DNA of 64,000 bases from assembly GCA_949317995.1 (NCBI GenBank), contig OX439035.1:3586181-3650180 (forward strand). Direction: 5' to 3'. The notes beneath the pieces were generated by a model. The model saw nothing but the letters and a program-made list of their open reading frames with translations. It searched no databases and had not been told where the DNA came from. How positions within the stretch are numbered: the first letter of the stretch is position 1; every line of letters starts with the position of its first letter. This document shows, piece after piece, positions 42,280 to 52,803 of the stretch. The DNA comes from Acholoe squamosa (Eukaryota > Annelida > Polychaeta > Phyllodocida > Polynoidae). Position numbers and translations under genes: made by a program.

Positions 42280-42735
42280 TTAGGTGATCTTGGGTCCCAA
42301 AGGTGGGTTTGGTTGGCTGGAATTTTGAATTTTGATGATGCGCTTTTTCGGAAAAATAGGTCCAAAAATTAACTTTATGCTCCCGTTTTGGATCCTGATA
42401 TAAAAGAGGGCGGAGGCTATTTTGGGATCAGAAGGCGACTTATGACCGGCAAGGAGAGCTATAACTTTTGGATTTACCTGCGGCTCGAAAAACCACGGAG
42501 AAACCATGATTGTACGAGCGCAGTTCGTGGTGATGCCTTCAGGAATGCTCTTCCTGCTGTTGGTGCTGGTGGGCACATTCGGGTAAGTGCTGGTACAGGA
42601 TATCGATTTTTGGGTGGTTTTGTGTATTTGGGTGTGGTGCCGGTGGTCTGACGCCGTGTTTTTTTGGTTTGTTTCAGGATTGTCCTGGTGTGGGTCCATA
42701 TCGGGGAGGTACCGGTACTTTGTCACCGGGTCCAT
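42280..42735 (-). CDS. 3' accessory ORF (151 residues), unidentified
   Basis: A hydrophilic ORF, rich in Asn/Thr/Pro/His (DMDPHQDNPETNQKN, HHTQIHKTTQ), overlaps nothing larger in the provirus 3' region. No domain. Moderate to low likelihood of being real. Confidence 0.3.
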   Translation of the reverse strand: MDPVTKYRYLPDMDPHQDNPETNQKNTASDHRHHTQIHKTTQKSISCTSTYPNVPTSTNSRKSIPEGITTNCARTIMVSPWFFEPQVNPKVIALLAGHKSPSDPKIASALFYIRIQNGSIKLIFGPIFPKKRIIKIQNSSQPNPPLGPKIT

Positions 42736-43736
42736 GGGCCACCCGATGGCCCAGAGGGAGGGGCCAGTGGGCCCTGTGTCGTATTCTGATGACTTGGCCG
42801 GTACGTGTAATTTTGATTAAGTCGGTTGTTAGCCTGAATGTGTTTGAAAACTTTATTCACAGATTTGAATCTTGTTTTTGAATTTTGAATTTTGAATCGG
42901 AATTGGAATTTGTTAGAATTGTGGGTTTTTACAGTGGGGGTTTTGGATTGCTTTTTGCAGAGGTAGATGCGGGAGCGATTTGGTGTGGCTTGTCTGTGCC
43001 GAAAAACTGAAAAATGAGGACGGCTTAAGAAAACAGAAAGGAAAAAGGACTAGCTGCGGAAGGTGGCAGGCCAGATGCGATTGACTGTGATTTGATGATG
43101 ATTTTACAATGAAAAACTGTGATGACGAATAACTCGTTTGCCAGGAGCTTGATCTGTGATAATTTGATAATATATAAGAAGTCCACCACCAGTTAGAAGT
43201 TATGTTGTTTATTCTGGGATTCTAAATTGGCATGGGCGGGCTTTCAATTGTCATGCGGTTGGTATTGTTAACCTGGGTCGAAAACAAGTCTAGTGATATT
43301 GCTAACACGTGCTTATGTTATTGTTTTGACGCAGATATTGAGTGCGGTTGTCCTGACTGACGTTAAGTTGTCATGCCAACGTGGGAAAAATGAAAGAGAT
43401 TTGACGTTGGGGAGGCCGACGGCAGTGGTGAGACGCTGCGCCGGCGTTCTGACGCAGCGTTTGGCGGGGAACCAGACGCGACGTCAGAAACAAGATGGCG
43501 ACGTCTCATCGTGCGGTGGGCCTTCACAGTGAGTCGAAATAACTGTGTTATTGTGGGTCGAAACTGTGCTATGGTACTGGAGATGTTGTTAAAAAGGGTT
43601 TTATTTGTGGGTGGGGTCGGATTTAGAGCTATCAAGGATGGGGATGATCCCCACATGAAGGTGTTAGATTGGGCTATCCGGTGGATTGGGCGACCGGGAG
43701 AGTCCATTACCAGGTTATATGGGGGGTGGTCGGCGG
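42736..43736. other. Provirus 3' region, env-proximal
   Basis: No supported ORF. A 114-residue minus-strand frame (43707-43363) overlaps a plus-strand frame, and neither has a motif. Confidence 0.4.
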
Positions 43737-46426
43737 TTAATTGATCCCCACATGAGGATCAAAGTAGGTTTCTGATGAAAACTTACCGCTGGTTGATGTT
43801 GAGGGTGGTGTGAGCATCATCTCCGGTTGCTTGTAAATGTATTTGTCTTTCTTTGGCTGATGCCGGAGTGGGGTGTACTTTGTGAGCTCAGCCGGGGAGT
43901 CATGGCGATCAGCCGGCCAGGACTCACAAGGTAGTTGTATGGCGGGGTCAGTGTCACTAGAGGCAAGTTGAAAATCGGGTTGTCCTTCTGAGGAGATGAC
44001 CACTGTCATGTGGTGAGCTCCTTTTAAGACCCTGTACAGCGGTATTCTCCATAGAAGTGGTACCGGAGGATAGCGCTGCAGCGGGATCTGCCGGACTTGT
44101 CCCCCGATTATTGTCCTGATGTCAGACTTCCAATGGAGATCCAGGTGTCTGCCCAGGGGTGCCGTAAGGCGAGCTGGGGAGACCTTAGGGGCTGTGATGG
44201 TGGGGGCCCAGAGATTCTGTCCATAGATCATTTTGCCAACGGTGAAATCAAAGGTTTGACCATTAGCATGGATCTTGGCCACAATCGAAGGTGTCCTGTG
44301 GCTGTCCTGTTTGCAGTAGGGCCAGTGTCGCAGGCACCTCTTGGCGGTACTCCATGTGATGTACAGGAGGGTTGCTATTAAGATCCAGGTGAACATGTCC
44401 TGGTAGCGGTCAGGCGATTGTACAAAATCCAGATCTGTGTTTGGGGTCGTTTGTGGAGCTGGCCAGTTTTTGTTAGCCTGGCGTATCAGATCTTTAAAAC
44501 GATCCCAACTCTCCGCATTAGCCATCTTGGGTGTTCGGGTTGCTGAGACTAGTGTGATAAAGCGCGCCAATTGATTGACACGAAGATGGTTCTTAAGGGT
44601 TAATGCGCAGCAAAGTAGTGCCAGGAGGGGTGATACCAAGTGTATCCAGGGTGAGAACTGGAGGTGGTATCCTAGATGCATCAGGGAGTTAGTGGATAGG
44701 AGGGCTGATTGGTCTTTAAGTCCCTGTGCGGCTCTTTTAAGGGTTAGGGTGTTTTGGAAGAGGGGTGCTATTTTTTGATTGTGTAGGTGTTTTAATTTTT
44801 CAAAATTGGGCAGGTGAAGGGTCTGGGTAGTGGTTGCCATGGTGATGCCGGAAACATTGGCTGGAGGTTGACCAAAATGTCGCCACAGTGGTAAATTGAA
44901 GTAGGCCTTTGATATGGGTTCTAAGGTGAAATTTTGGGTGCAAGATAAATCAGAATTGGTTAAAATCATGCCGGCATTTTTAATGGAGCACAGACATGGG
45001 ACTGAGATGACTGAGTATGCTCTATTCTTAATTTCGACTTGGCCTGAATCTGTGCATTGGAGCATGGAAGTGGGATGGTCGGTTATTAATAGGAAAGTGC
45101 TGTGAGATAGGGGTTGGATAAGATTTGGTATGGGTGCTGCCATGTGTGCTTTAAAACTGCAGGTATGGTGCACCGCCTCTGGTAGGTCTAAAAATAGGGA
45201 TAGAGTGCATGTGGGGTGTGTGGCCGACAACAGAGGTAGGGGTAGGTTACAGCTGATAAGGTGGCCGAGGTCACACATATCCAGGTCAGCTTGTGTAAAC
45301 TGTATATAGTGTGAGTGGGTCTTGGACATAGCCAAGTAGCCGGGAAGTGGCTCCACCTGGGTGTGACCTACTGACTTAGTGTCGGAGGTGTCGAAAGGCA
45401 CGGGGAAGGTTTCTATTCTAAATATAGAAAAGGTGCTTCCCCCTCTGGTTATGGGTACTGGTATGGTTATTAACAGGCTCGAGTTATGGCTCCAGTGCAC
45501 ATGTACTCGGCGCTGATAATAATAACTTATGGGTAGGCCTTCTAAAATAATGCCGTGGTGTGCCTCGTGCAGGAGGCTGGATAAATTGTTTAAACCTAAA
45601 CTGAGGTCGTCTTGTGTGATGATGGATTGGGGTAGGGTGCCCTCAAGTAGATTATTAATGGTTAAGAGCAGATTTTCCAAGTCGCTTTGGAGGTCAATTA
45701 AAGACTCTATTTGAGAATTTGCTGCTGTGAATAACATTGAATAGAAGGTGTCCTGTCTGGATTGGAGTTCTAATTTTAATAATATTGATGAGATGTTAGA
45801 ATTTAAATGCTCTAATTTTCCGGAAATAAAAGATAGAGCATCATCAGTGTCGTTTTGGAATTTTGAGAAGATGTTGACAGAATTGTAATTAAATTCCGAA
45901 ATATTTAACAAGAAATGTGTGGCTAATTCTACCACGTGCATTTTGGTGGCTAACTTTTTATCCAGGTCAGACATCTCAGAATTCAAAATATCAATTTCTG
46001 GTTGAGTCCCGAGGCCTATTGAAGCTCTTAAAATGTCACCAATGACTTGGCCGGGGGCATTTCTGGCTTTTCTGATGTTTGGAGGTGAAATCAATTTTGA
46101 CAAAGTTTTTAGTGTTGTTTTTGACTTGGAGAATAGGCTCTGTATCATGTTATCTAGGGCATGGGCTGTGTGCTTAATGTATTGGGGTGCATCAGTGCTG
46201 ATGAGAGGGCTGAGTAGTTTTGGCTGACTTAGGTTCTGATCAAAGGTCAAGTTAAGGCTAAAGGTCAATGGATAGTCCATGTAATTGGCTAGTAATGTTT
46301 GGGGTAACTTGGTAAACAGTGCGCCATAGTTGGGTCTGAAGATGGTGTTCAGATTGTTGTCTGATGTTGAGGTGCAGCCGAGGAGCAGATGTAGGAATAT
46401 ACAGACTGCTAGGATGGCTGCTGCTC
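43737..46426 (-). CDS. env: Envelope glycoprotein, F-like (errantivirus/baculovirus-F class)
   Basis: The ATG-based ORF (46280-43737, 847 residues) is preceded in frame by a signal-peptide-like hydrophobic stretch (AAAILAVCIFLHLLLGC) with no ATG. This begins right at a minus-strand splice acceptor (CTCATTTTTCTAG, about 46426), so the true start probably comes from an upstream exon. A basic cleavage-type motif (RKAR, residues 70-73) is followed by a Gly/Ala-rich fusion-peptide-like segment (about 74-100). That arrangement is the hallmark of F proteins. A long helical region, many cysteines between 335 and 450, and two hydrophobic segments (about 545-563 and 629-647) follow, then a tail of about 200 residues. 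It would mediate membrane fusion if functional. Confidence 0.7.
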
Positions 46427-46593
46427 TAGAAAAATGAGAAAAAATTGAAAATTTTGAGGATTTTGAAAATTTAGATGGTGGGGTTCACTTTAAAATAACA
46501 TTAGCTCAGTCACAAATGGGATGTTAGTATGGTCAAGTATTTACAAGGGTCGGGGAATCTGTGGGTGGTAGGGTTGTTGTCACATGAAAGGTT

Positions 46594-47130
46594 TTATGCA
46601 GATGGACTGGTGCCTGTTGTCACCGTCAGGGGCGGCACACGAGCTTGAGCATGGAATCTGTTTATCTCGAAGACAGCAAACTGGAATACTATGCTGGCCG
46701 TATTCCTTATGGCCAGTTCACGTCCAATTCTGGAGTATTGGCGGGGTAAGTCCCTGAGGGGCTGTTCCGACGCTATGAGCGTGCGAGCACATAAAAGTGC
46801 TATGTATGATGCAGATCTATGATTAAACCTGCCCCATGGAGGCCGGCGGGGATTATCCCCAGCTACAGCGACCATGAAGGCTTTGATGGTTGCTGCTGTG
46901 GAGTGATTGCTCAAGTCCAGCTCCTGTCTTAGCACAGGGCTGCTGAGGTAATGTTTAATATCTTCCTGGGCGAGGAAGGTGATGAGGTGTTGCTGTTCCA
47001 TGATTATGCTCCTAATTTCAAAAGGATCCATGAGATCACTCCTGATCCCATGTGGTCCAAGGAGGCTGTGTATGGTCCATGTAGCATTTGGGCCGTGCTT
47101 ATTTGCCGGTGGGTCCAGGCTGTAAGTCAT
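46594..47130 (-). CDS. Accessory ORF B (178 residues) upstream of env
   Basis: The ORF starts with ATG (MTYSLDPPANKHGP) and reads like a globular, helix-rich protein (FEIRSIIMEQQHLITFLAQE, ATIKAFMVAVAGDNPRRPPW, SYIALLCARTLIAS). No family recognised. It has no hydrophobic signal or membrane segment. It ends about 150 nt before the env splice acceptor. Confidence 0.5.
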   Translation of the reverse strand: MTYSLDPPANKHGPNATWTIHSLLGPHGIRSDLMDPFEIRSIIMEQQHLITFLAQEDIKHYLSSPVLRQELDLSNHSTAATIKAFMVAVAGDNPRRPPWGRFNHRSASYIALLCARTLIASEQPLRDLPRQYSRIGRELAIRNTASIVFQFAVFEINRFHAQARVPPLTVTTGTSPSA

Positions 47131-48315
47131 AAAAGGAAAAAGGGGTCTAAGTGGGCTGTGAATGGGGGAGAGGTAAAGGTGGGGAATTTGCTTGGCTGAA
47201 GAGGTTTAGTAAATTGGATTATCGATGTTAAAAATTATAGGGTAGTGGAGAAGTTCTTCCACATTTTACACACACTTAAGGCTCACACCGCCATTGGTTA
47301 ATAGGGGTACCTGGGCACCATGATAATAAAGTGCTATCATGTACAATGCTAGAACGACTGTTAAAAATCCTAAATGCTAAAATAGACCCATAAGATAATC
47401 CTACCTGGGCTGGTTGCATGATGGGTCTGCCATGGTCCCTTCCCAGACACTTGTTGCCGTGCTTAAGGTGTGGTGGTATTGGTTGTGGGTTGTGTTGTGA
47501 TCAGATGTGGGTGGGCAAGCGCTTATAAACCTGAGATTGAGTTTGGCTATTTCTCAGTCTGAGATCTCCCATAGGTGGTATGTCTTGCCCTGAAAGAGGC
47601 GTAGGCCAAATATTATTGGTGGATGCAAGTGGGGTTGACGGTCCCATATGCAAATTAGGGTTATCCTGGCCTGGATTGGTTGGTGGTGAGATATTGTCTA
47701 AGGATAGCATATTGGGAAGCTTGGCGGGGGGTGTTTTATCCCTGGCCAAGGTGATATGGTTGCTATGGCGTCCCTGTAGCTTTTAAAGACCTTGAGGGCA
47801 GTGTGTTATTGATTTGTATATGTGCCACCACAGCACTTAAGGGTTGGCGGAGACAGCGGTGTAAACATGGGGTGTGGGTGTCAGAGGTCCATCTTCCTAC
47901 AATAGGTTTATCATTGGAAATAGTGGTCTTGAAGTGGTAACAAGCCGTCGCATGTGTGTATTAAAGTTTATACACAAACCGAGGATACAGCGCTGCCTTG
48001 GGCGGTCGGTATGTGGCGTGTGTAACCTAACCTAATTATTTGATAATCCATTTGCCAGTGTTTGGCGTTCCACTTAGAAGGGGTAGGTGTGTGTATATAC
48101 AGTTAATCAAGGCGGTGTTGATTTTGGATGCATAGGAATTTTTATGGCTGTTAGTATAAATAGGTTGGGCGTTGGTCTGTGACTGTTGCTGTCAGTGTGT
48201 TTAAGTGGTTGGTGTATTAATGGTTGATTAATTTGGTTGGGGCGCGTGGCGCCTGTAGGGAATGAAGGAGGGTTGTTTATATGGATGTTTGGTGTTTGAC
48301 ACAGCGACTTATGGC
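47131..48315. other. Provirus segment between pol and the accessory ORF
   Basis: Apart from the small ORF at 47501-47749, I see no coding sequence. It is probably an intergenic or intronic region of the provirus used for env or accessory splicing. Confidence 0.4.
47501..47749 (-). CDS. Accessory ORF A (82 residues), unidentified
   Basis: A Pro/Asn/Leu-rich small ORF lies between pol and env (AKLPNMLSLDNISPPTNP, LSGQDIPPMGDL). No domain. It might be an exon of a spliced accessory product. Confidence 0.35.
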   Translation of the reverse strand: MARDKTPPAKLPNMLSLDNISPPTNPGQDNPNLHMGPSTPLASTNNIWPTPLSGQDIPPMGDLRLRNSQTQSQVYKRLPTHI

Positions 48316-51300
48316 CTATAATGGACGCTTAGAAATTTTTCTTGATTTTCTGGAGGGCATGGGGCTGAAGGAGATTGTTCCCTTTTTGGCTGGCCTTCCT
48401 CTCTTTTTCTTTGTTTTGGGAGTGGTAAGACTCACATTGGAGGGGTCGTCCTGGTCGGGGTCGTGAAGTGAGCTTGTGGGCCCTGATTGCAGCCTTTTTA
48501 TAATGGCTTTGGCGCTAGCTCTTGTGATTGGTCTCCTTAGCCTTGATACATGTACTGATTTCTTCAGTATTTTTCCATCTTGTAGCCTTTTTAGAATAGC
48601 TGTGACTGGTGAAGTCATCCTCATTATGATGTAGGGGCCTGAGTATGTGGGTTGCAACTTTTTTGATGTGCATTTGACCAGCAGGGTGGGTATATGTAAA
48701 TATACCAATTGGCCTGTGTTATATGAGCTCAGTTCTGCTGAAGTGTCATGTCTGGCTTTCATCTTTTTGTGAGCAGAGATCATGTTTTCTGCAGCTCTCA
48801 TCTGAATATCATCCCTAAACTGTAGTAGGCTGGTCATAATTTTCTCCCTGGTGCTTGAGTCTTTTTCAGCTTTAATCAAGGACAAAGCTGCTTCAGTTGG
48901 TAGGTGTGTCTGCTTGCCAAAGACTAACAAATTTGGTGAGTAGCCTAAGGCGCTGCTTATAGTATTATTAATACTGAAGACTACAGCCTGTAGGAAGGTT
49001 GACCAATGCTTTTGTGATTTTGATACAAAAGCCCTGAGGGATGATTCAATGGTTTGATGTTGGCGCTCACAGAGACCTTGAGACCTAGACCAATGTGCAC
49101 TTCCTGTCACATGTTTAATGCCGAATTTTTCACAAAAATATTTGAATAGTTTTGAGACGTATTGTTGGGCATTATCTGTGTTTAGTACTGAGGGAGTGCC
49201 ATGGATACATATGACTTTTTGGAAGAAACCAAGTGCTACAACTGCAGCAGTATTTTCTTCACTTGTCCAGGCAGTCACATGCCTGGTGGCATGGTCGGTC
49301 ACCACATGTATGTAGTGGGAGCCATCAGCGGCCTTGGAAAAAGGGCCTATTGTGTCCATGGTGACATGAGAGTATGCTGTAAGCACTGGGTCACGTAGTT
49401 TCATTGGAGTTTTCAGGTTTTTGGGTCTCTTTTTGGTGGTCAGGCATGTGTGGCAAGTACCGCAGAAGTCAAAAACTTCTTTAAACATTGATCTCCAGTA
49501 ATACCTAGCCCTTATGGCTGTATAGGTTTTGACTGGACCTAGGTGTCCACCTAGGGGAGAGCAATGGGTTGCTTCCACTAAAGATTCTGTCCACTTTTCT
49601 GGAATTACAATTTGCAGTGTGGGCTCTAAAGTCTTACCCAAATTGGTATCAGTAATTCTGAAGAGGACTTCATCCAGTAAGATGAATTGGTCGTGGTTAC
49701 GTAGTATTTGATTCATTAATCCTGAGTCGTGTGGCAGGCTACCTTTTTCAATGTAGTTTGCCATGGAGGATGCAAAAAGGTCTTCCTTTTGGCTTTTAAT
49801 CAGTGTTTCTCTAGAAGGTGTCAGGGATTGGTGTTTACAGATTTCCTGAATTGCCCTTTCAGCTAGAGGTAGCACACGGCGGGAGAGCTTAGCTCTCTTG
49901 GCGTTTGCAGCTTTGATGGAGACCCTAGGTGACCTAGATTTGGCGGGCCTGCCTCTGGGGCGAGGACTGCTGCACTTAGGCTTGAGTGGGCGGGTCTTTT
50001 CACTGGGTGCTGATTGGCTGGCTGCTGGAGGTGTGTCGTCCTGAGACTGGGACTGTGCTCGAGTGAGTACACACAGGTCAGGGTTCACACTTTGCTGCCT
50101 CTCTGGGGTGCCTTTCCTTGCTATGACGCCTTTTGGTGGTTTATTTGTGCTTCCCCAAATTTTGCCTCCTTTTAATATTGATCTAGGAGGTCCCAAACAG
50201 ATGGGATTATTGGGAATTGGGTCGTCTGATTTGAAAACCTTTGTCATGGATATATCTGAAAATTGTACCCTTTTTGGTGGGAGGATAATTTTTCCTTGTG
50301 ATCTAATTGGTATTGGATCATCAGAGCCAGGGGGATATTTTCTTCTGGACAGGCAATCTGCCACTAGATTAGCTCTGCCTTGTAGGTATTTCACTTCAAA
50401 ATCATAAGACATAACAGTATCTACCCATCTTGCCAATCTGCCATTGGTGATATTTTCCTTCTTGTTGAAGAGGGAGACTAGGGCTGTATGATCTGAATAT
50501 ACCTTGAAGTGAGTGCCGTCTACATAATGGTGGAACTTTTTGACAGCGAAGATTATCCCAAGTAACTCTTTGTCAGTTATTCCATATCTGGTTTCCTGAG
50601 GTGTTAGACCTCTCCCAGAGAATTCAATGGGCCTATAAAAACCATGTTCATCTACCTGTGTGATAACTGCTCCTAAGCTGAAATTGCTGGAGTCTGTGAA
50701 GATGATGAAGGGTTTGTTATAGTCTGGGAATTTTAGGATTGCCTCAGTGCAAATTGATGCTTTGATTTTCTCAAAGGCTGTTTGACACTGAGTGGTCCAT
50801 TTGAAAGTACCCTTTGTGGCTTCATATAGGGGTTTCATTATATGGGCGAAGCCTCTAATGAACCTCTTATAAAATTGTGCCATTCCATTGAAACACCTAA
50901 GGTCGTGGATGTTTTTAGGTGCTGGGAAGGTTTTGACTGGTGAGATTTTGTCTGGGGAAGGTGAGATGCCGTGTTGATCTAGGGTAAAACCTAAGAATTC
51001 CATTTTGGTGGTGCCAAATTCACATTTTTCTGACTTTAATTTGATGTTTCCTTTGATAAAAAGTTTTAGCACTTCATCTAGGTCTTGCAGGTGTCTTTCC
51101 CATGTGGGGCTGTATATGGCCACATCATCCACATAGGCTACTGCATTTCTGTATTTGCATTTCATGAGCAATTGTTCCATTACATTCATGAACGACAAAC
51201 CAGAGGTTTTTAAACCCATGGGTAATACTTTGGCCATATACCTTGTGCCATTGGCAGAGAAAGTTGTTAAGGGCCTTGATTCTTTAGCTAGAGGAATCTG

Positions 51301-52800
51301 ATGGTAGGCGCTGTATACATCCAATTTGGAAAAATATTTAGCACCTGTTCTGCCAACTTGTTGCATGAGGTCGTCTGCTCTGGGGAAGGAGTAGGAAAAA
51401 GATTTTAGGTTTTGGTTAACCCATCTATAATCCACGACTATTCTCCATCCTGAGGCTACAGACCTGTCTCCCTGGGGTTTGGGTACTAAGAAAGCTGGGG
51501 AGTTCCACTCACAGGGTTTGGTGCATTCTTCAATGACACCTTGCTGTAAATGTTTATCTAACAGCTCTCTTTGGAAAATCTCTTTTTTGGGTGACATTCT
51601 ATAGGATGGTCTGTTGCAGGGTTTGAAATCAGGGATTAATTCTAATTTGACCTCATTTTCAACGTTTAATCCTATAGCACTCTCATTTAACACAAAGGCC
51701 TCTCTATTTGATTCAACAATGTTTTTGATTTGTTGTTTTTGGGCCTCAGAGAGCTTGTCACATATTGTATATTTCAGAGGGTCGTCCCCTTTGGGTAGCT
51801 GATCTAGGGGATCATCTCCACAATTGATGGGGAGCATTTCTTTGTCAGAGATTATGCTGCTGAGGGAGTGTTGGCTGTTCAGTTTTCCAATGGGAATGGC
51901 TTTGTCTAGATTGTTAAGTGCGAAGATGCCTAGGTTCATGTGCTTTTTGATATTGATGGAAAAATCGTTTGGGTTGGCCACTGTTACCGGTATGATCTTT
52001 CTTGTTGACCTTGGTTCAACAAGGGCGTGTTTGATTAGTACCGGTAATGTTGTGTCAACATTTTCTGTGATGCCTGTTTTACCTATTAAGGAATCAGGTC
52101 CTATGACGATTGCATTGAATGTGGATTCAGAATTTGGTGGCATGGTTAGGCCTTTGGCTGCTCTTATGAAGTGTGGTGAAGGGGACTTGGCCCCAAAGGA
52201 AATTTTGGCCCTATATTTGGTCATAAAATTTACGCCAAGAATTATGGGGTGATTTAGCTTTGGAACAACATGTAGTCTTGTTTTAAACTCTGTGTTATTG
52301 ATTAGGAAAGTTATAGTGATGGAATTGTTGACCTGAACTGAGGATTTATCAGCTAGTAGGATAACCATGCGAGATCTCCTACCATGTCTGAAATTGGGAG
52401 TTGATATGATTTTATCTGCCATTTTCTGGCTGATAAAGGAAAGGGAGGCTCCAGAGTCTACAAGGGCTCTGTAAGAACTGCCATTGATATCAACATTAAC
52501 TGCGCCTTTAGTCAATTCAGTATTAATGTAAGAGGTCTTACCTTGCTGCCCATACTTACTGGTCTCGACTTTTAATTGGAGGGTGGAGATTCTCTTGTTC
52601 TGGTTCTCATAGAGGTCCTCACTGTCTGATGAGGAGTCTTCGTCACAATTCACAGGCTGGGGGTCGTGGTTCTGTTGTTCTGCCGAATTTAATTCTGCTC
52701 CATCATTTGTGTGTGAAATATGGCATGTGGGGGACGTTCCAGTTTTGTTGTCCAAGGTGGGGGCGGGGCTGTAAGATGCTTGGTGGCCCTCCCCTGTGTC
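48316..52800 (-). CDS. pol: Pol: protease, reverse transcriptase, RNase H, integrase
   Basis: The frame is open from directly after the gag UAG (52801-52803). Counting residues from codon 52755: protease LVDSGAS at 98-104. RT has LDVYSAYHQI at 478 and catalytic YVDD at 541-544. RNase H has TDSS at 687, TDKE at 727, SDH at 754 and VADCLSR at 798. A basic linker with the AT-hook-like PRGRPAK lies at about 932. The integrase zinc finger has His 1064, His 1071 and a C-x2-C-x2-C cluster at 1098-1104; the DDE core is Asp 1134, Asp 1194, Glu 1230. The C-terminal tail ends with a second RGRPAK motif and basic clusters. All catalytic residues are present. It makes and integrates the cDNA. Expression as Gag-Pol would need UAG readthrough. 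Confidence 0.95.
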   Translation of the reverse strand, partial: DTGEGHQASYSPAPTLDNKTGTSPTCHISHTNDGAELNSAEQQNHDPQPVNCDEDSSSDSEDLYENQNKRISTLQLKVETSKYGQQGKTSYINTELTKGAVNVDINGSSYRALVDSGASLSFISQKMADKIISTPNFRHGRRSRMVILLADKSSVQVNNSITITFLINNTEFKTRLHVVPKLNHPIILGVNFMTKYRAKISFGAKSPSPHFIRAAKGLTMPPNSESTFNAIVIGPDSLIGKTGITENVDTTLPVLIKHALVEPRSTRKIIPVTVANPNDFSINIKKHMNLGIFALNNLDKAIPIGKLNSQHSLSSIISDKEMLPINCGDDPLDQLPKGDDPLKYTICDKLSEAQKQQIKNIVESNREAFVLNESAIGLNVENEVKLELIPDFKPCNRPSYRMSPKKEIFQRELLDKHLQQGVIEECTKPCEWNSPAFLVPKPQGDRSVASGWRIVVDYRWVNQNLKSFSYSFPRADDLMQQVGRTGAKYFSKLDVYSAYHQIPLAKESRPLTTFSANGTRYMAKVLPMGLKTSGLSFMNVMEQLLMKCKYRNAVAYVDDVAIYSPTWERHLQDLDEVLKLFIKGNIKLKSEKCEFGTTKMEFLGFTLDQHGISPSPDKISPVKTFPAPKNIHDLRCFNGMAQFYKRFIRGFAHIMKPLYEATKGTFKWTTQCQTAFEKIKASICTEAILKFPDYNKPFIIFTDSSNFSLGAVITQVDEHGFYRPIEFSGRGLTPQETRYGITDKELLGIIFAVKKFHHYVDGTHFKVYSDHTALVSLFNKKENITNGRLARWVDTVMSYDFEVKYLQGRANLVADCLSRRKYPPGSDDPIPIRSQGKIILPPKRVQFSDISMTKVFKSDDPIPNNPICLGPPRSILKGGKIWGSTNKPPKGVIARKGTPERQQSVNPDLCVLTRAQSQSQDDTPPAASQSAPSEKTRPLKPKCSSPRPRGRPAKSRSPRVSIKAANAKRAKLSRRVLPLAERAIQEICKHQSLTPSRETLIKSQKEDLFASSMANYIEKGSLPHDSGLMNQILRNHDQFILLDEVLFRITDTNLGKTLEPTLQIVIPEKWTESLVEATHCSPLGGHLGPVKTYTAIRARYYWRSMFKEVFDFCGTCHTCLTTKKRPKNLKTPMKLRDPVLTAYSHVTMDTIGPFSKAADGSHYIHVVTDHATRHVTAWTSEENTAAVVALGFFQKVICIHGTPSVLNTDNAQQYVSKLFKYFCEKFGIKHVTGSAHWSRSQGLCERQHQTIESSLRAFVSKSQKHWSTFLQAVVFSINNTISSALGYSPNLLVFGKQTHLPTEAALSLIKAEKDSSTREKIMTSLLQFRDDIQMRAAENMISAHKKMKARHDTSAELSSYNTGQLVYLHIPTLLVKCTSKKLQPTYSGPYIIMRMTSPVTAILKRLQDGKILKKSVHVSRLRRPITRASAKAIIKRLQSGPTSSLHDPDQDDPSNVSLTTPKTKKKRGRPAKKGTISFSPMPSRKSRKISKRPL

Positions 52801-52803
52801 CTA
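52801..52803 (-). promoter_or_regulatory. In-frame UAG between gag and pol (candidate readthrough site)
   Basis: Gag (end 52801) and pol share one frame, and pol is open from the next codon (GAC ACA GGG GAG GGC). A single amber codon followed by G and a G-rich stretch is the arrangement used by gammaretroviruses to make Gag-Pol. In most gypsy elements a frameshift does this job. Confidence 0.7.
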
